DNA of 64,000 bases from Physcomitrium patens (GCF_000002425.4 NC_037258.1:5016024-5080023); one strand, 5' to 3'. Positions 24,436 through 36,475 are shown, numbered from the stretch's first letter. Notes: generated from the sequence alone by a model not told the origin. Numbers and translations are program-made.

Positions 24436-24729
24436 CTTCAACAGTGTGTAAATAAAATTTTCAAGTATCAAATGGAAAGAATCAACATTGAATTTCATGC
24501 GAATTCATTATAATACATGCTTGTGGAGGTAATGTATGATCTCATGATCTCATAATTTCCACTTAATTCAAGCATAATCGGATTGTACATCAAATTCATA
24601 TTGTATGTTCAATACTACCTTTAAAAGTGTACAACAAAGAATTACACCAATATACTAGAAAATTGTGCCTAACGAATTTAATAGACCATGAGTGAAAACT
24701 CTTCAACGAGTGGGTTTAGCCTCCAGGCA

Positions 24730-25118
24730 TTGATCGGAACACCCGGTAACGAGAGCGCGACACAGAACGAACGAAAAGAAATAACAAGCGTTTTATTATC
24801 CAATGACGACGAACGACCTAGACACGCAACGTCGGTGGACGACGATCGTCCGCCTTAGCCACGCTCTTCGTTGTTCAGATCCCCGACGCCACGTCATTCC
24901 CAAACTCCCGCGTTTCTTACGGACATTTCCCGCGCTCCACGGATTTTGGCGGTTGTCATTACCTGACCAGCGTCGAGGAATTTATTTGAGGCTTTGCGAT
25001 GCTGGAAACAGTGTGTGTGTCTCAAGCAATGTTAGAATTGGAGGATTATGTCGTTGCCGATTGATTGTGGCCAGAAGTGAGTCCCCGAGCGATCAGTGCA
25101 ATATTTGCGTTGATAAGC
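24730..25118 (+). promoter_or_regulatory. GC-rich upstream region of the SMAP1-like gene
   Basis: Base composition rises sharply and CpG becomes common. At 24888-24897 GCCACGTCAT contains the ACGT core of a bZIP/ABRE-type site (TGACGTGG on the minus strand). A CCAAT pentamer lies near 24,800. The transcription start was not placed, so part of this stretch may be 5' UTR. Confidence 0.4.
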
Positions 25119-25310
25119 ATGAAGGCGTTTCCCGGAGCGAAGGTGTTCATGCCAGATTTGGATGACGGGGTTATGGGCGTGGCCATGGATGTAGACGTGG
25201 ACGGAGATGCGCTGGAGTTGTTAGGCGACGCGGCGGTCGACCACAAGCTCTTCGATGCCGATTTCTTCAACGACTTCGAGGACGATTTCGATGACACTGA
25301 TTTGGCCTAA
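25119..25310 (+). CDS. SMAP1: SMAP1-like small acidic protein
   Basis: A 63-aa highly acidic protein. The C-terminal 16 residues, D-F-F-N-D-F-E-D-D-F-D-D-T-D-L-A, match the phenylalanine- and aspartate-rich (F/D) region that defines plant SMALL ACIDIC PROTEIN 1. In Arabidopsis that protein is about 62 aa, acts in the response to 2,4-D and auxin, and is linked to the COP9 signalosome. The middle is rich in D, V and M (M-D-V-D-V-D-G-D), and there are no membrane segments. The start at 25119 (M-K-A-F-P-G) was chosen because it gives the family length; an in-frame ATG at 25065 would add 18 residues without family resemblance. The CMC4 gene starts only 130 bp downstream on the same strand. The function is assigned from the tail motif and the size. 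Confidence 0.75.
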   Translation: MKAFPGAKVFMPDLDDGVMGVAMDVDVDGDALELLGDAAVDHKLFDADFFNDFEDDFDDTDLA

Positions 25311-25440
25311 GCCCAAGGAGTGTAATTTTATACGACAAAGGGTCTGTTGCTGACTATCTAGGTTGTTCTACGTCAAATCTGGGAGGTTTCTGTGGAGACA
25401 GTTTCAGTTTTTCGTGAAGGGTTTGTGGATTTTGGTTGCG

Positions 25441-26757
25441 ATGCCTGTGGTCAAGGAGCCGTGTAAACAGCAGGCATGCGATATTCAATCGTGCTTAACA
25501 AAAAACGCCTTCAATCCTGAAAGGTATGTTCCTGCCGTGTGGAATTAGGTTTTGGGGTGTAGTGAATTTCGTCTGAGATTTTCTTTTTGTACAGTTTTTC
25601 GAAGTTTTGCCGTTTTCGCCTATTGTACAGATAGAACCATCGTGATGACGTTCCATTTGATCACGAGCACACCTTATTTCTAGCGTCTGTAGAGATCGCT
25701 TGAAGGATTCTGTATCCTGGTCATCATTGGGGCGGGGGGGATATGCCCTGCTAATTTGCAGTATCTTGGGTATAATTGAACTTTTTGTTAGAATGCGTGC
25801 GTCTCGTCATGGGTGTGATGTGGCGGTTCCACTGATATTGTCACTTGATGGAGTTTCGCGCATCAACTACAGTAGTTTCGACCTAATTTTTGAACATCAT
25901 CGTTTCAGTGGAGATTTTGAGGATGATTTATCTATGGAGTCTGGGTTTAAGGAGATCAATCAAGTTACAAATCCTTGGTAGTAGTATTTATCATCTCGGT
26001 ATTAGTTTTGGAGCTGGAAGTTGTACTTCTCAGCAAAATCTCAAATATATTTGAAGTGTCATCTTTGAGCATATGTTGAGATTCCTCTTCATCTACAGAT
26101 TTTGAACAACGTTTAATTCTTTGAATGAACGTTCGTGTCTACAAACTTCCATGCTACTCTCCCGTGGTTCATTTCCTGTACCGAAAGTTATGTGAACGGA
26201 TTCAAAATCTAGCGGTGACTTGGTCAAGTATTTAACTGTGCGGAACCCTAGCCATCCAAAGATGAATTTTGTGGTAGGAGTGATCCAATTCTCACCCCAA
26301 ACTTTCAGAATCTGGTCATAACTGTTAGTTAGGTTGTAATGACTTAGTTTATAACTACTGATGATGTCCCAGAAATACTTTCCTTGTTCTGCCATAATCA
26401 TCAAAGATCATCAAAGATCTAATGATTGGTCTGGAGGCCCTGGAACGGGGATTTATCTACGTAGGTGGCATTTTATGGAAAGTTTCTCTGGTCTGAGCTA
26501 TTGTCTGCACAGCGTGACACTTAATTGTTGTGAAACAGACGAAGAGTTGTCGGTTTCTGTATGTATGTGTATTCACGCACTCTTGATCGTTTTTAACTTA
26601 AGTCTGACACTGAACTTCTCTTTCGTATGTATGCAGGTGCCTTCAAGCAATTTTGAATCTGCAGAAATGCTGTGATGCCTGTGACAACAAGTCGACGCAC
26701 TGTGCCTCAGTGAAACCGCTGTTGCAACAGATCACCAAGAAGGCGAAAGTTTCATAG
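25441..26757 (+). CDS. CMC4: CMC4-type twin CX9C mitochondrial protein
   Basis: Two exons, 25441-25523 and 26637-26757, with an 1113-bp GT-AG intron (donor AAG|GTATGT, acceptor TATGCAG|G), give 67 aa; human CMC4 has 68. Two CX9C motifs are exact: C-K-Q-Q-A-C-D-I-Q-S-C in exon 1, and C-L-Q-A-I-L-N-L-Q-K-C in exon 2, whose first Cys codon directly follows the Arg codon split by the intron. Family members fold as a disulfide-bonded helical hairpin and are imported into the mitochondrial intermembrane space by the Mia40 relay; the exact role of CMC4 is unclear. The start M-P-V-V-K-E-P-C aligns with the human M-P-Q-K-D-P-C, so the in-frame ATG at 25363 is less likely. The C-terminus is lysine-rich. 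It lies 130 bp after the SMAP1-like frame and may share its transcript. Confidence 0.88.
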
Positions 26758-27392
26758 GTCGAAAGTTTAGAGGTTTTACTGCGAAAGACAATTCGTCGTG
26801 TCCTATTCTATCATGTCATATGTTTATGACTCCAGATTTGAATGCATTGGAGTAATGTTCACACAATGTAACGAGACCTTCATGTTATAATACTGCACAA
26901 TGTCAATATGGTGGTTTCTGCATAAGACTCTCTTCCGCTTTTTATTTGTCCTCCAGTTTGATTGTCCGGTCATCTTACAGAACCACAGATTGTGATACAT
27001 CTTTATTAATCCGTGCAAGGCGTAGTTTTCTGACTTCTTCGGTGTGCCTGCACTTTCACCACTCTCTACGGAGAAAGTAATTGACAAGCACAGGCCTTGA
27101 CTTCTACTCAGCGTTTCTTTGCATCGAACTGGATTCATGCAGTGTATTTTGACATATAGCTTTACTGGGTAGCTCTTTCAATCCCTACGTCAACTCGTGG
27201 GTCTATGTTATACCTTCAACTTCGGTTATCTTGATGCGATGTTTCAATCCTCTGGCTGCACTGATGGCCTCACATTACGTCTTGGGTAGTGATAGAACTG
27301 TTCCAAATTCATTGAGTTGGTGCATCATTAGTTAGCAGTGTCATGTAACATATACTGGCCATTTTTTCATCTAGTACCAAGCATATCAGAAG
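26758..27392. other. CMC4 downstream region, no gene recognised
   Basis: Probably 3' UTR and spacer. A minus-strand 104-aa frame (26824-27138) has no recognisable motif and is taken as chance. Confidence 0.5.
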
Positions 27393-27671
27393 ATGCTCTC
27401 GTCTTTCGCTTGCAAAATACGCTGTTGCTGCCCACAAATTATCTTACGCGTACCTTGTACCTGTTACAACCATAGTATCGACGGTATTTGTCGCACTAAT
27501 ATATTCCTGAATGGATGCAATTGCATGTACTACGACATTACGGACTGGGATGAAGATATGTACCACAAACCACCCTTCATTAATGAAACCTATGTAATTA
27601 ATGTTAAGCAGCCCGAGTTAGTAGAGATGTTGGAGAAGCTCAATGCCGTCGAGTTGCTGGAAAAGAATTGA
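27393..27671 (+). CDS. Unrecognised cysteine-rich 92-aa frame
   Basis: This frame is not recognised. The N-terminal half is cysteine-rich (C-K-I-R-C-C-C-P and C-N-C-M-Y-Y), and the C-terminal half is acidic with P-P-F-I-N-E-T-Y and a leucine-rich end (L-V-E-M-L-E-K-L-N-A-V-E-L-L). The composition looks more protein-like than neighbouring chance frames. It could be a small gene, the last exon of a gene with unseen upstream exons, or 3' UTR of CMC4. A GC-rich inverted repeat (GGCGGG/CCCGCC, 27674-27712) follows the stop. Confidence 0.3.
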   Translation: MLSSFACKIRCCCPQIILRVPCTCYNHSIDGICRTNIFLNGCNCMYYDITDWDEDMYHKPPFINETYVINVKQPELVEMLEKLNAVELLEKN

Positions 27672-28987
27672 AAGGCGGGTTTTTTATAGATGCAAATCTA
27701 ATCCCTCCCGCCTCCAGGATTTCTTGCTACTTTAGTAAAATAAAGTGTTTTTCGGCGGTGCTGCATGAATGGAGACTACAGGCTGAGGGAGTGTCTCTGG
27801 AACAGTCGCAACTCCGACCCGGTTCTCATTGATGACGCTCAATCTTCGTGACGCCTTCCATCTACTGTTGTCAGATGGATGTCGGAAGTATTTATGTTCG
27901 CGTCGACTGACATGGGAGTTCGCAGCAAACTGGTACGCATCGACTCAAAAGTTGACTTTTCATGCCCTGAACTTGTAGAGGTGGGAGTTAGCAGTTATAT
28001 CTCGTGAGAGGCTGGCCAGTTCTGCATAAACTATGGAGGTTGCAGTCTTCTACGTGATTCTACCAGCGCCAGTGCTTATGAGCTTCTAAATTCTGTGTGT
28101 CATGAAGCGAGAGTGATGCTTCCAAGGTCGCCTTTCTGACGAGATCCCGCAGTTTTTGTGGACGGAAAAAAAACGATTTGGAAGGTCGAAGTAGGTTCCT
28201 TGGGTTCAATGAGGTGGTAGTGAGCGGCCAAAGTTTCGCTGAAGGCTGGGGGCTGCGCCAGCTCCTCGGAATGACTTACGTTTGCGATTATCTCACCTCA
28301 AGAACAATGTGTATCTGCATTGCAGTTGTTTACGAGTTACAGGTTTGTAATAGATTATGTTTACAATTAAAATTCAAACGCTCTATGGTTGATTCTTGTG
28401 AAATCTGACAGCCAACACTTTGCTCACGAGTTTATATATTGGTGACCAGTTGGAGTAGCAATTGGTTGTCCATGACTGCAGTCGACATTATCTACCTGCA
28501 GGTTTTCATGTCTTTTAAAATATTCTCCCAGGTCGCTGGAGGATTATGGCCTAGTTGCGAAATGCTTGACCAGTGACTGGAGTGCAACGTTCTCTAGTGA
28601 ATTGATGAGTGTCAGCACCCACAGACGACGTCACGGATTGTCTTAGACCTCTTTTCGACAGCTGGTATGTGCTTGATTCGTTCCTTCTCTATTCTAACTT
28701 TCTGGAATTGCTGCCGTTGCTTCCAGTCTTGCGCACTGAGAATTGTCCTCTCGAACATTTGCCGTGCTTGAAAAATTGCTATTCGGTTTTATGATTACTG
28801 TCATTAGTGGCTCGTGTGGGTTCAAGTCTACACTACAGGCTTATGATTCAGAATGATAAGCACGACAAAAGCTTCTGCTAATTGAATTCGTGTTCAGAAA
28901 TTTGGTCGTCGGTAGTTTTTGAGGAACATTGCTTCTAGAGCAATCCAATCATGTTTCTGTGTTTTTGAGCAGGTGGAAATCGAATTG
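27672..28987 (+). promoter_or_regulatory. Spacer and probable upstream region of the phospholipase gene
   Basis: 1.3 kb of moderate GC content with only short frames. It should hold the promoter and 5' UTR of the phospholipase gene. A possible 3' splice site (TTTTTGAGCAG) lies just before the chosen start, so a 5'-UTR intron is possible. No specific operator was identified. Confidence 0.4.
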
Positions 28988-31052
28988 ATGCCCGTTGCTA
29001 TGGATACAAAGAAATCTCTGGTACTGTTGCATGTCCTGCTCCTGGCATGGTCGGCAGCACCTGTGCGAAGCGCACCAATGGGACCCATCAAAACAATAGT
29101 GTTACTTGTCATGGAGAATCGCTCATTTGATCATTTCATGGGTCTTATGAAGAAGATAAATCCTGAAATTGATGGACTTACTGGAACGGAAGATAACCCC
29201 ATCACTCCCGGGGACCCAAAAGCTCCTCGAATCAAAGTTTCGGACATGGCTGAGTTCGTCGATCCCGATCCTGGACACGAATTTGAGCAGATTGCGGAGC
29301 AGATTTACGGATCCATGGAGAGAGTGAATTTAACGACGGCAACCATGGACGGTTTCGTGGCGCAAGCCGAGAGCGTAATGCCAGGCTTATCGAAGCGGGT
29401 GATGAGTGCCTTCCGACCCGAAGTCGTGCCTGTGACCACCGCACTAGCCATGAACTTTGCTGTTTTCGACAGATGGTTCTCGTCAGTGCCGAGCTCCACC
29501 CAGCCCAATCGGCTCTTCGTGCATTCGACGACCTCAAACGGCCTTTTATCGAACAACGAGGTCATTCTTTTGAAGGGCATGCCGCAGAGGACTATCTACG
29601 AGGACGTCGACGACGCGGGTCTGTCTTTCGGCGTGTATTACCAACAGATCCCCGCCACGCTATTCTTCCGCAACATGAGGAAGCTGAAGTACGTGAAAAA
29701 TTTCAACACTTACGATCGCTTCAAGTCTGACGCCAAGTCTGGGAAGCTCCCAAACCTTGTGGTGGTTGAGCAGCGCTACTTCGACGTCGCTGGCACGCCC
29801 GCGAACGACGACCATCCCACGCACGACATCTCCCAAGGCCAGAAGCTCATTAAGGAAGTATACGAGACCCTGAGAGTCAGTCCCCAATGGAACCAAATAC
29901 TGTTTCTGATCACGTATGACGAGCACGGCGGATTCTATGACCACGTTCCGCCGCCTGCCCATGGCGTTCCCAGCCCTGATGGCGTCAAAGGCCCCGCCCC
30001 TCACTACTTCAACTTCAACAGGTTGGGGGTTCGCGTGCCAACAATCGCCGTCTCCCCTTGGATAGAGAAAGGCACAGGTGAGGAATCCCTCAGCAGGCTC
30101 ACAGTTTGAACTGGCTCCTTAGTCACGCGCTCTGGTAATCGTCCACAAATGCCTCGAGTGGCAGTTTTCGGGGCCGTTGCTCTTCGTTTTCCTGCTCTTC
30201 GTTTTCCTGCCCAAAGCCCTATATCTTTTGACTCTGTGAATTATGTTTTCGTGTATATGAATGTATGTTTATATATATATATATATATACATCTTAAAGA
30301 ATCTACTCTCGAGCTTAAAATTGCCTACCTTCGGCTTGGTTTCGACCGCTTTCGGTTTGTGTGCAACGAATTACTGTGTTTGCATGTGGCAGTGGAGCAT
30401 CGGCCTCAGGGCCCGACACTGACGTCAGAGTACGAGCATTCTTCCATCGCTGCCACGGTCCGGACACTGTTCAGTCTCCCGCAACCCCACCTCACAGCGC
30501 GCGAAGCGTGGGCTGGAAACTTTGCCCACATCATCTCTCGTACGACACCTCGCACCGATACGCCAGGTCTGCGACATCCTCCCCTAATCTAGTGATGGTT
30601 CCCTTTACGTTGCTATCCTGTAGACAGCACTTCAGCCATTTGAAAGCCGCCTCGACGTTTCCTTCACTACTTGTAAAACCCCATGCAAACCTACACCGAT
30701 CCAACTCTCATCACATCCCTTTGTGCACATTCACACGCATTGATCTGACACGGGAGCTTCCATTTGGGCCGCAGTGACGCTGCCGAGTCCGCCGTGGTCG
30801 CTTCGACACTCCCATGCGAACGAATCCAGGGCCTTGTCGCTGTTCCAGGAGGAGCTTCTCCTTCTGGCCAAGTCGTTGCGGCGGAAGCTTGGCATGGGGG
30901 ACACTGCCAATGAAAAATCGCAGGACCAAACATCAGCTCTGAACATCGGCGAGGCCAATTTCTACATCCAGGATGCGGTGAGCAGCTTCATGCGGCGAGG
31001 CAAGGCCCAGCTCCAGGCTGGCTTGGATCCCAACTCCCAAGTGCATCCTTGA
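28988..31052 (+). CDS. NPC: Non-specific phospholipase C (NPC), phosphoesterase family
   Basis: Three exons (28988-30077, 30393-30566, 30775-31052) encode about 513 aa, within the usual 510-540 of plant NPCs, which hydrolyse phospholipids to diacylglycerol and a phosphorylated headgroup. Residues 6-29 form a signal peptide ending V-R-S-A. Family motifs are intact: E-N-R-S-F-D-H at 43-49, T-Q-P-N-R at 171-175, and [10 protein letters not shown] at 311-320. Exon 1 ends in S-P-W-I-E-K-G-T, and exon 2 continues with [13 protein letters not shown] and A-W-A-G-N-F. Exon 3 continues [11 protein letters not shown] to the typical C-terminal helix region. Both introns (315 and 208 bp) are phase 1 with GT-AG ends. 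An in-frame ATG at 28919 would add 23 residues before the signal peptide. Which NPC subgroup it belongs to was not decided. Confidence 0.93.
30270..30289. repeat. (TA)n microsatellite in NPC intron 1
   Basis: About ten TA units inside the first intron. Confidence 0.95.
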
Positions 31053-31302
31053 GCCATTCTCTGCAACACCATCTCTACAACACTATCCGTGGGAAGTGCA
31101 CATGAATTTGTGGCTGCCTCTTGTCTATCCTCTTCGAAATCACCGCATTCGCAAGCAGTTGTCAACATTCCAGGATCTTGTATGTGCTCATGAGTGAGCA
31201 TGTATATGCACACCAATGGGTCTTTACTTTGCCGAGTCATGGGTTGAACCCAACACTTCTTTCCTTTTTTCTCATTTGAGGTACTTCTCTAAATGATTGG
31301 TG

Positions 31303-31350
31303 TAGGTTTAGTTTAGTGATTGTTGGTTTGGGTTGGACAAGTTCAAATCT
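31303..31350 (+). repeat. Possible tRNA-derived SINE head
   Basis: TAGGTTTAGTTTAGTGATTG (31303-31322) resembles an RNA polymerase III A box, and AGTTCAAATCT (31340-31350) resembles a B box at roughly tRNA spacing. No cloverleaf or 3' tail was confirmed, so this is a weak call. Confidence 0.25.
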
Positions 31351-32075
31351 TGAAAGCCCTCCAGCGTTGAACTTGTGCTCGGGTTTAAGAGTGAAGTTAA
31401 ACGAGATTTATTCTGTGTTTCCCTCTTTTACACTTTTGATGGCTTTTGGGTGTTCTGCTTGAATTTTACTGTTTTTATTTGATTCATAAACAAAAGGAAT
31501 GAAATATGTGTGAGATTCTTACATTGACCCAATTTTATGTTTTTTCTTTTTTATTAGGGTGTGTTTTGCATTCACTTGGAGTCGCAGGTAATTTTGAGCT
31601 AGGGGATAAGAAATCATGGCACAAGATGTCATATTATGAAACTACACTTAAAAATATAGTATTAATGTTTTTTTGGTACATGAATTTTTTTTAACAAGTA
31701 CACTTAAATTATTGTATGAAAGAAATTTCTGAATTCACTTATGAACATTTTTAAAGTTTTTGGTTCAACAAATATTCATTGATTCTTTGATCTAACACTT
31801 GATCCTTAATAATTACAGTAGAACTAATTAAAATATATGTATATTCAGTCCAAATATCATATAAAAATGCATTCACTATTTTTGAAATTGATTTGAATAT
31901 AAAATTGATTAATTGACCCATTATTTTAGAAAGAATAGATGACAACTTACAATCTACATATTTTTTGTTCTTCTTCAAAAATTAGATTGGTAAAATTAAA
32001 TTATCATAAAATAGCCTTTTGTAATTTTTTTTGTATATATATATTTTAATTGATAGAAATAAAAATATTTTTTGA

Positions 32076-32078
<3 letters not shown>

Positions 32079-32117
<39 letters not shown>
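32079..32117. repeat. (TA)n microsatellite
   Basis: About 19 TA units. Confidence 0.95.
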
Positions 32118-32119
<2 letters not shown>

Positions 32120-33176
32120 CAATGAATAAAAATTGATTCAATTTAATTAAAGACCATATGTCTTTAGATTATATAATTTTTAAAGTATTTTCTTTAATGT
32201 AGTTATAGCATTTAGAATTTTATAAAAGAATAATTTTTTTTAAATTTTTTTGTAGAATTTTACTCTTTTACAAATTCTTAGAACATGTAAGTTTTAAAAA
32301 TCAATTTATAGTATGAGTAGGCTTTATAAATGAGCTTAGATATTGAGCTCATATAATAATAATAATTAGTAGTTGAAGTTTTAGAATGCAAAAGATAAAG
32401 GGATTTTATTTTGGATGTGGGAAGAGAATATTTAAGAAAATACTTGTTATTTGCATCTTCCATCTTTTTCATGTCTTGCATTACAAAATGAAAATAAATA
32501 AATAAATAAATAAATAAATAAATTATCATTGCCAAATTTGTGAACATTCTATCTTTTAGAGAAGTAAAATTAAGCAAAATCTTAGATTCTTTATAACCAC
32601 AAAATTAGACTAAAGTCATGTTTATTTACTATGGTAATCAATTGAGATAAAAAAATAACTATTGAATAAAAAAAATATGTATTATTTTTGTTTAATAAAG
32701 ATACTCATATGAAACAAAGATATGCATACTAGTTCTTTTGCCATAAATTGAACTTTCAATCCAATTCCAATTATTATTTCATAGATCACTATGATTTGGA
32801 GTTATAAGAATAAGATAGCTAAATCTTTATTCACATGTTATAATACTTTTACAAACTAGTTAGCTTTGAAATAACTCTCTATTTATTTATTTATTTATTT
32901 ATAAAAATTTAATAATAATGTGGTAATTTAAGCTAACAATTGTCAAGTACAAAAGATAAGAAATTTTGCAAGTTAAATTAGAAATTATTAGTAAAACTTT
33001 AGCTAAGTAAAAATTAATTAAAAATTAAAATTTATCTAATTATATTTAAGATTAAATGTAGTAATATTATATGTAAATTGAATTTGAATAAAAGTCAAAT
33101 ATAAATAATAGTTTTATATCTAGAAATGAAAGAAATATAAGGTAAGACAAATATTTAGTAAAAAAATTAGAAATAA

Positions 33177-33178
<2 letters not shown>

Positions 33179-33209
<31 letters not shown>
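33179..33209. repeat. (TA)n microsatellite
   Basis: About 15 TA units. Confidence 0.95.
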
Positions 33210-33213
<4 letters not shown>

Positions 33214-34779
33214 AAATAATAGAAATAATAAAAATAGTAATTAAGCTCTATGAATACAATTCTCATGTAATGGATTATTTCTTGATATTTTTTAATGTTA
33301 TATTGAGCTTGGCCACATGCCTTATATTGCCTTTGTTGTCTCTCTACAACTTTAAACAAAAAGAGATTTCTTTGAATAGAAGATTGTAATTAGTTGCAAT
33401 TCAATGTACTAGGAAGACATCCCCTAGAATATTAGCAATTAGATTTATTTAGAGCACAATATTGCTAAGATGTCAATTTTAGTAAGATTGACTATGCTTT
33501 TGCTTATTGATCAAGATTCCATATAGGATATACATAATCCAATTAATTGAATAGTACATATATTATTAAAATATTTTGTTAAATAATGTTGTTCTGTTAA
33601 GAAGTGACATAATATATAAAAATAATATAAAATATTATAAAAATTTGATTTAAAATTTAAAAAATAAAAAAAGAAAAAAGAAAATAAAATAAAAAGATAA
33701 GAAAAAAGAATGGAGGGAATCAAAGAAATCAAGTGGTAAAAAAAATGATTGTGATTTTAACTACAATTTTTAGGTGGATTACATCTTATTACAACTAAGA
33801 AAACAGGAAGCCAATTGACTACATTATTTTCCTACTTACTATTCATATTAGCAATCCCAAGCCACACATTGCTTGTATTAATCAAAAAGTCTAATAGAAA
33901 TCAAATCTAAACTAGCTTAAGTCACAAGAACTTAATCAACTAACCAAGTTTGTGACTTGGTGTCTATTACTATGTACATGAGGGTTTTACTTTCCTTATT
34001 TTAAATTTTATTAGACTTCAATCTTTCTTTTTATTTTTCTTTTTTACTTTTCATTTTTTTTTTAAAATTTACAAGTTTATTTCTAGATATTTTAAACCAA
34101 GAAATTTTATTTAAAAAGAAAAGAAAAGAAATTTTTAGATATTGATAATTTATTTCCAAAGGTAAGCCAAGATAAGTTGGTATGAGCTTAAGATGGAATG
34201 GTATGGTATTGAGGTAAAGATATAGGAGCTGAAGTGGAGTGACATAGGCTTGTATTGACTTTTGTACCTACTCCTTCACTTAGGCTTTCTAACTTTAAAT
34301 ATAGCTAACCACTCTTTCAAGGTTTTTTAATAGTGTGTTTAGAATTTAGATTTAAAATTTTAAAGAATTGTTTCTTTCTTTATAAGCTTTTCAAAAAGCT
34401 TTTATTTGTTCTAAGAAGAATTAATATGAATTTTTGGTGCCTTTTTGAATAAAAAAGAATTAATTGCCTTATATTAACATAATCTATGACTTTGTTTGCT
34501 TATAAAGTATGTTATAGAAAATTTTAGAAAGTGAGATTTGATATGTATATGTATACATTAAGTAGCTTTTCAAAGACCCATTACATGCTCAAATCTAACA
34601 AAGTATGAATCTATGGCACTTAGTTGAATGAAAAGAGATGTTAGCTGCTACAAACAACTAAGAGCTACTATATATAGTAACTTTGGTTACTCATAAAATT
34701 TTTTATATGATTTTTTAGACAATAAGCTTTGGTGCACATATACCATAGACAAGTAGCTTTCTAAAGTGATATCATATGC

Positions 34780-36470
34780 TATCATGTAGTAATATGGCCA
34801 TTAGATGAACAAAGAAAGAAATTATTTTATTACAAAAGAGCCTAATTAAAAAGATATAATTAAAAAAACATAAATAAAAGATAGGCAAGTAATAAAATCT
34901 TGTAGTGTTAAAACTAATTTTATGAAAATGGACTCTTTTTACTTTGTATAGCCATAAATAAGACAAAAAATATTAGATGAAAAAAATAAAAGATGTAAAT
35001 ATATTCATAAAGGGATTAGAAATTTATTTTAGCAAAATTGAATTTAAAAAAATAATAATTAATATCCAAAGAGGACCAATTGTCAACCAAGGTTGAAATC
35101 AAATTCCAAGTATTTATACTATTTTTAGAATCTTTTGCAAATCAAAGAGTAGTGTTTGAAAGAAAAATTGAGAAGAGATTTTTGAGAGTTTGTTTTAGGT
35201 CGTTTGGATTAAAATTGAGGATTTGAGGGATATTTAAAGTTAGTAATTTACTTGGTAGGTTTATATTTTGAAAAATAAAAATATGTTTATAAATTTGAAG
35301 ATTTTTTGAGTTTTGTAGTGTATTTATGGATGAAATTTTGGTAGTTTGTTATTGTGCTTGTTGTAAATATGTGTAAAAAATTTGAAGTCAATGAAGTGAT
35401 TAAATTGATGTATACAAGGATTTTTGTAGGTTATAGTCTTAGATATTTGAGATTTAGGATCAATGATTGATTCTAAGATCTAAAAATATTTGCTATTTAG
35501 AATGAAGAAAAAATTGGTAAGAGCAATAAAGACTTGAATATCTATGCACAATCCAATTTTTGAAGCAATTGAACAATTTTTCAAGGAAAAATTGATATTG
35601 AAAGATTAATATATAAGTCGGAGAAGGAGAGCAGCCAATAACTAAGAATTTTGGAAACTTTTATTACAATTGATAAGTCTAATTTTTTTCAATTTTTATA
35701 TATTTACTAATTTCTTTTTTATTGAAGTTAAAATAAAATTTTAGTTAAAATATATGATTCAATTAATATTTATTGAGATTTCAAATAGCTATAATAATTA
35801 ATTAAAATTTATTTGAAATTTCTTTAAGATATAATTAGGATTTGATTATGATTTAGAATTTTATTAGGCTTTGATTAGGATTAGGATTTAAAATTTGATT
35901 AGAATTTGATTAGAATTTTATTAGGATTTAAGATTTTATTATAATTTGTTTAGGATTTGAAGTAGATTTTGTCTAGGATTAGGATTTAGGATTTGATTAA
36001 GATTTGATTGAAACTTAAGATTTTATTAGGATTTAATTATCATGGATTAGGATTTAAGATTTTCTTAGGATTTAATTAAGATTTATTTAGAATTTGATTA
36101 AGATTTTATTAAAATTTAGGATTGCATTAAGGCTTGGTTGAGATTGGTTTAGACTTTTATTAGGATTTTTTGAAGGTTACATCAGAATTTGATTAGGATT
36201 CAATAATAATTTCTATTTTTGATATTTTTTAAAGTTTTTTTATTATATATATTTTATTAAAGATTAATTTATGTTTTCTTTATGTTTTTTTTGTAAGTTC
36301 TTAAGACTTCTTTTGGATATAATTAAAGATTAATGAACATTGTTATAATTTAATTGAAATTTATTTAGGATTTCATTAGAGCTGTTAAGATCATCTTGTT
36401 GTAAGTTTTATTTTTCTTTCTACAACCAAGTGTCTAGTATATTCTCAATCAGATTTCACATAATACAATA
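34780..36470 (+). repeat. Element C 5' LTR (about 1690 bp)
   Basis: Starts TATCATGTAGTAATATGGCC, aligned with the 3' LTR start TGTTGTGTAATAACATAGCC and the element D start TGTCGTGATGTAACACGG. It ends TCACATAATACAATA before the primer site. Its last third contains degenerate GATTTAGG-like repeats. Confidence 0.8.
35800..36170 (+). repeat. Degenerate GGATTTGATTA-type tandem repeats in C LTR
   Basis: Short imperfect repeats of TAGGATTTGATTA type. The matching array in element D LTR (58712-59110) is richer in G and nearer to the plant telomere repeat TTTAGGG. Confidence 0.75.
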
Positions 36471-36475
36471 TGATT

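Larger units (their letters stand above)
31053..34779. other. NPC 3' region and AT-rich intergenic DNA
   Basis: GC content falls sharply after about 31,250. No gene was recognised. Simple repeats: (TA)n at 32079-32117 and 33179-33209, (AAAT)n at 32491-32523, and (ATTT)n at 32881-32902. Confidence 0.7.

Noticed and set aside
24803-25165. 120-aa + frame upstream of and overlapping the SMAP1-like start
   Set aside because: No family resemblance, and out of frame with the conserved tail; it is arginine-rich from GC-rich leader sequence and probably reflects the 5' UTR.
26093-26404. 103-aa minus-strand frame inside the CMC4 intron
   Set aside because: No recognisable motif and no support as a gene; taken as chance.
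26824-27138. 104-aa minus-strand frame after CMC4
   Set aside because: No family motif; composition fits chance reading of 3' flanking DNA.
28807-28830. GGGTTCAAGTC, resembling a tRNA B box
   Set aside because: No matching A box or acceptor stem nearby.
29232-30004. Several minus-strand frames opposite the phospholipase exon 1
   Set aside because: They are antisense shadows of a strongly supported coding exon with intact family motifs.
30691-30958. Minus-strand frames opposite phospholipase exon 3
   Set aside because: Shadows of the exon encoding the conserved NPC C-terminus.
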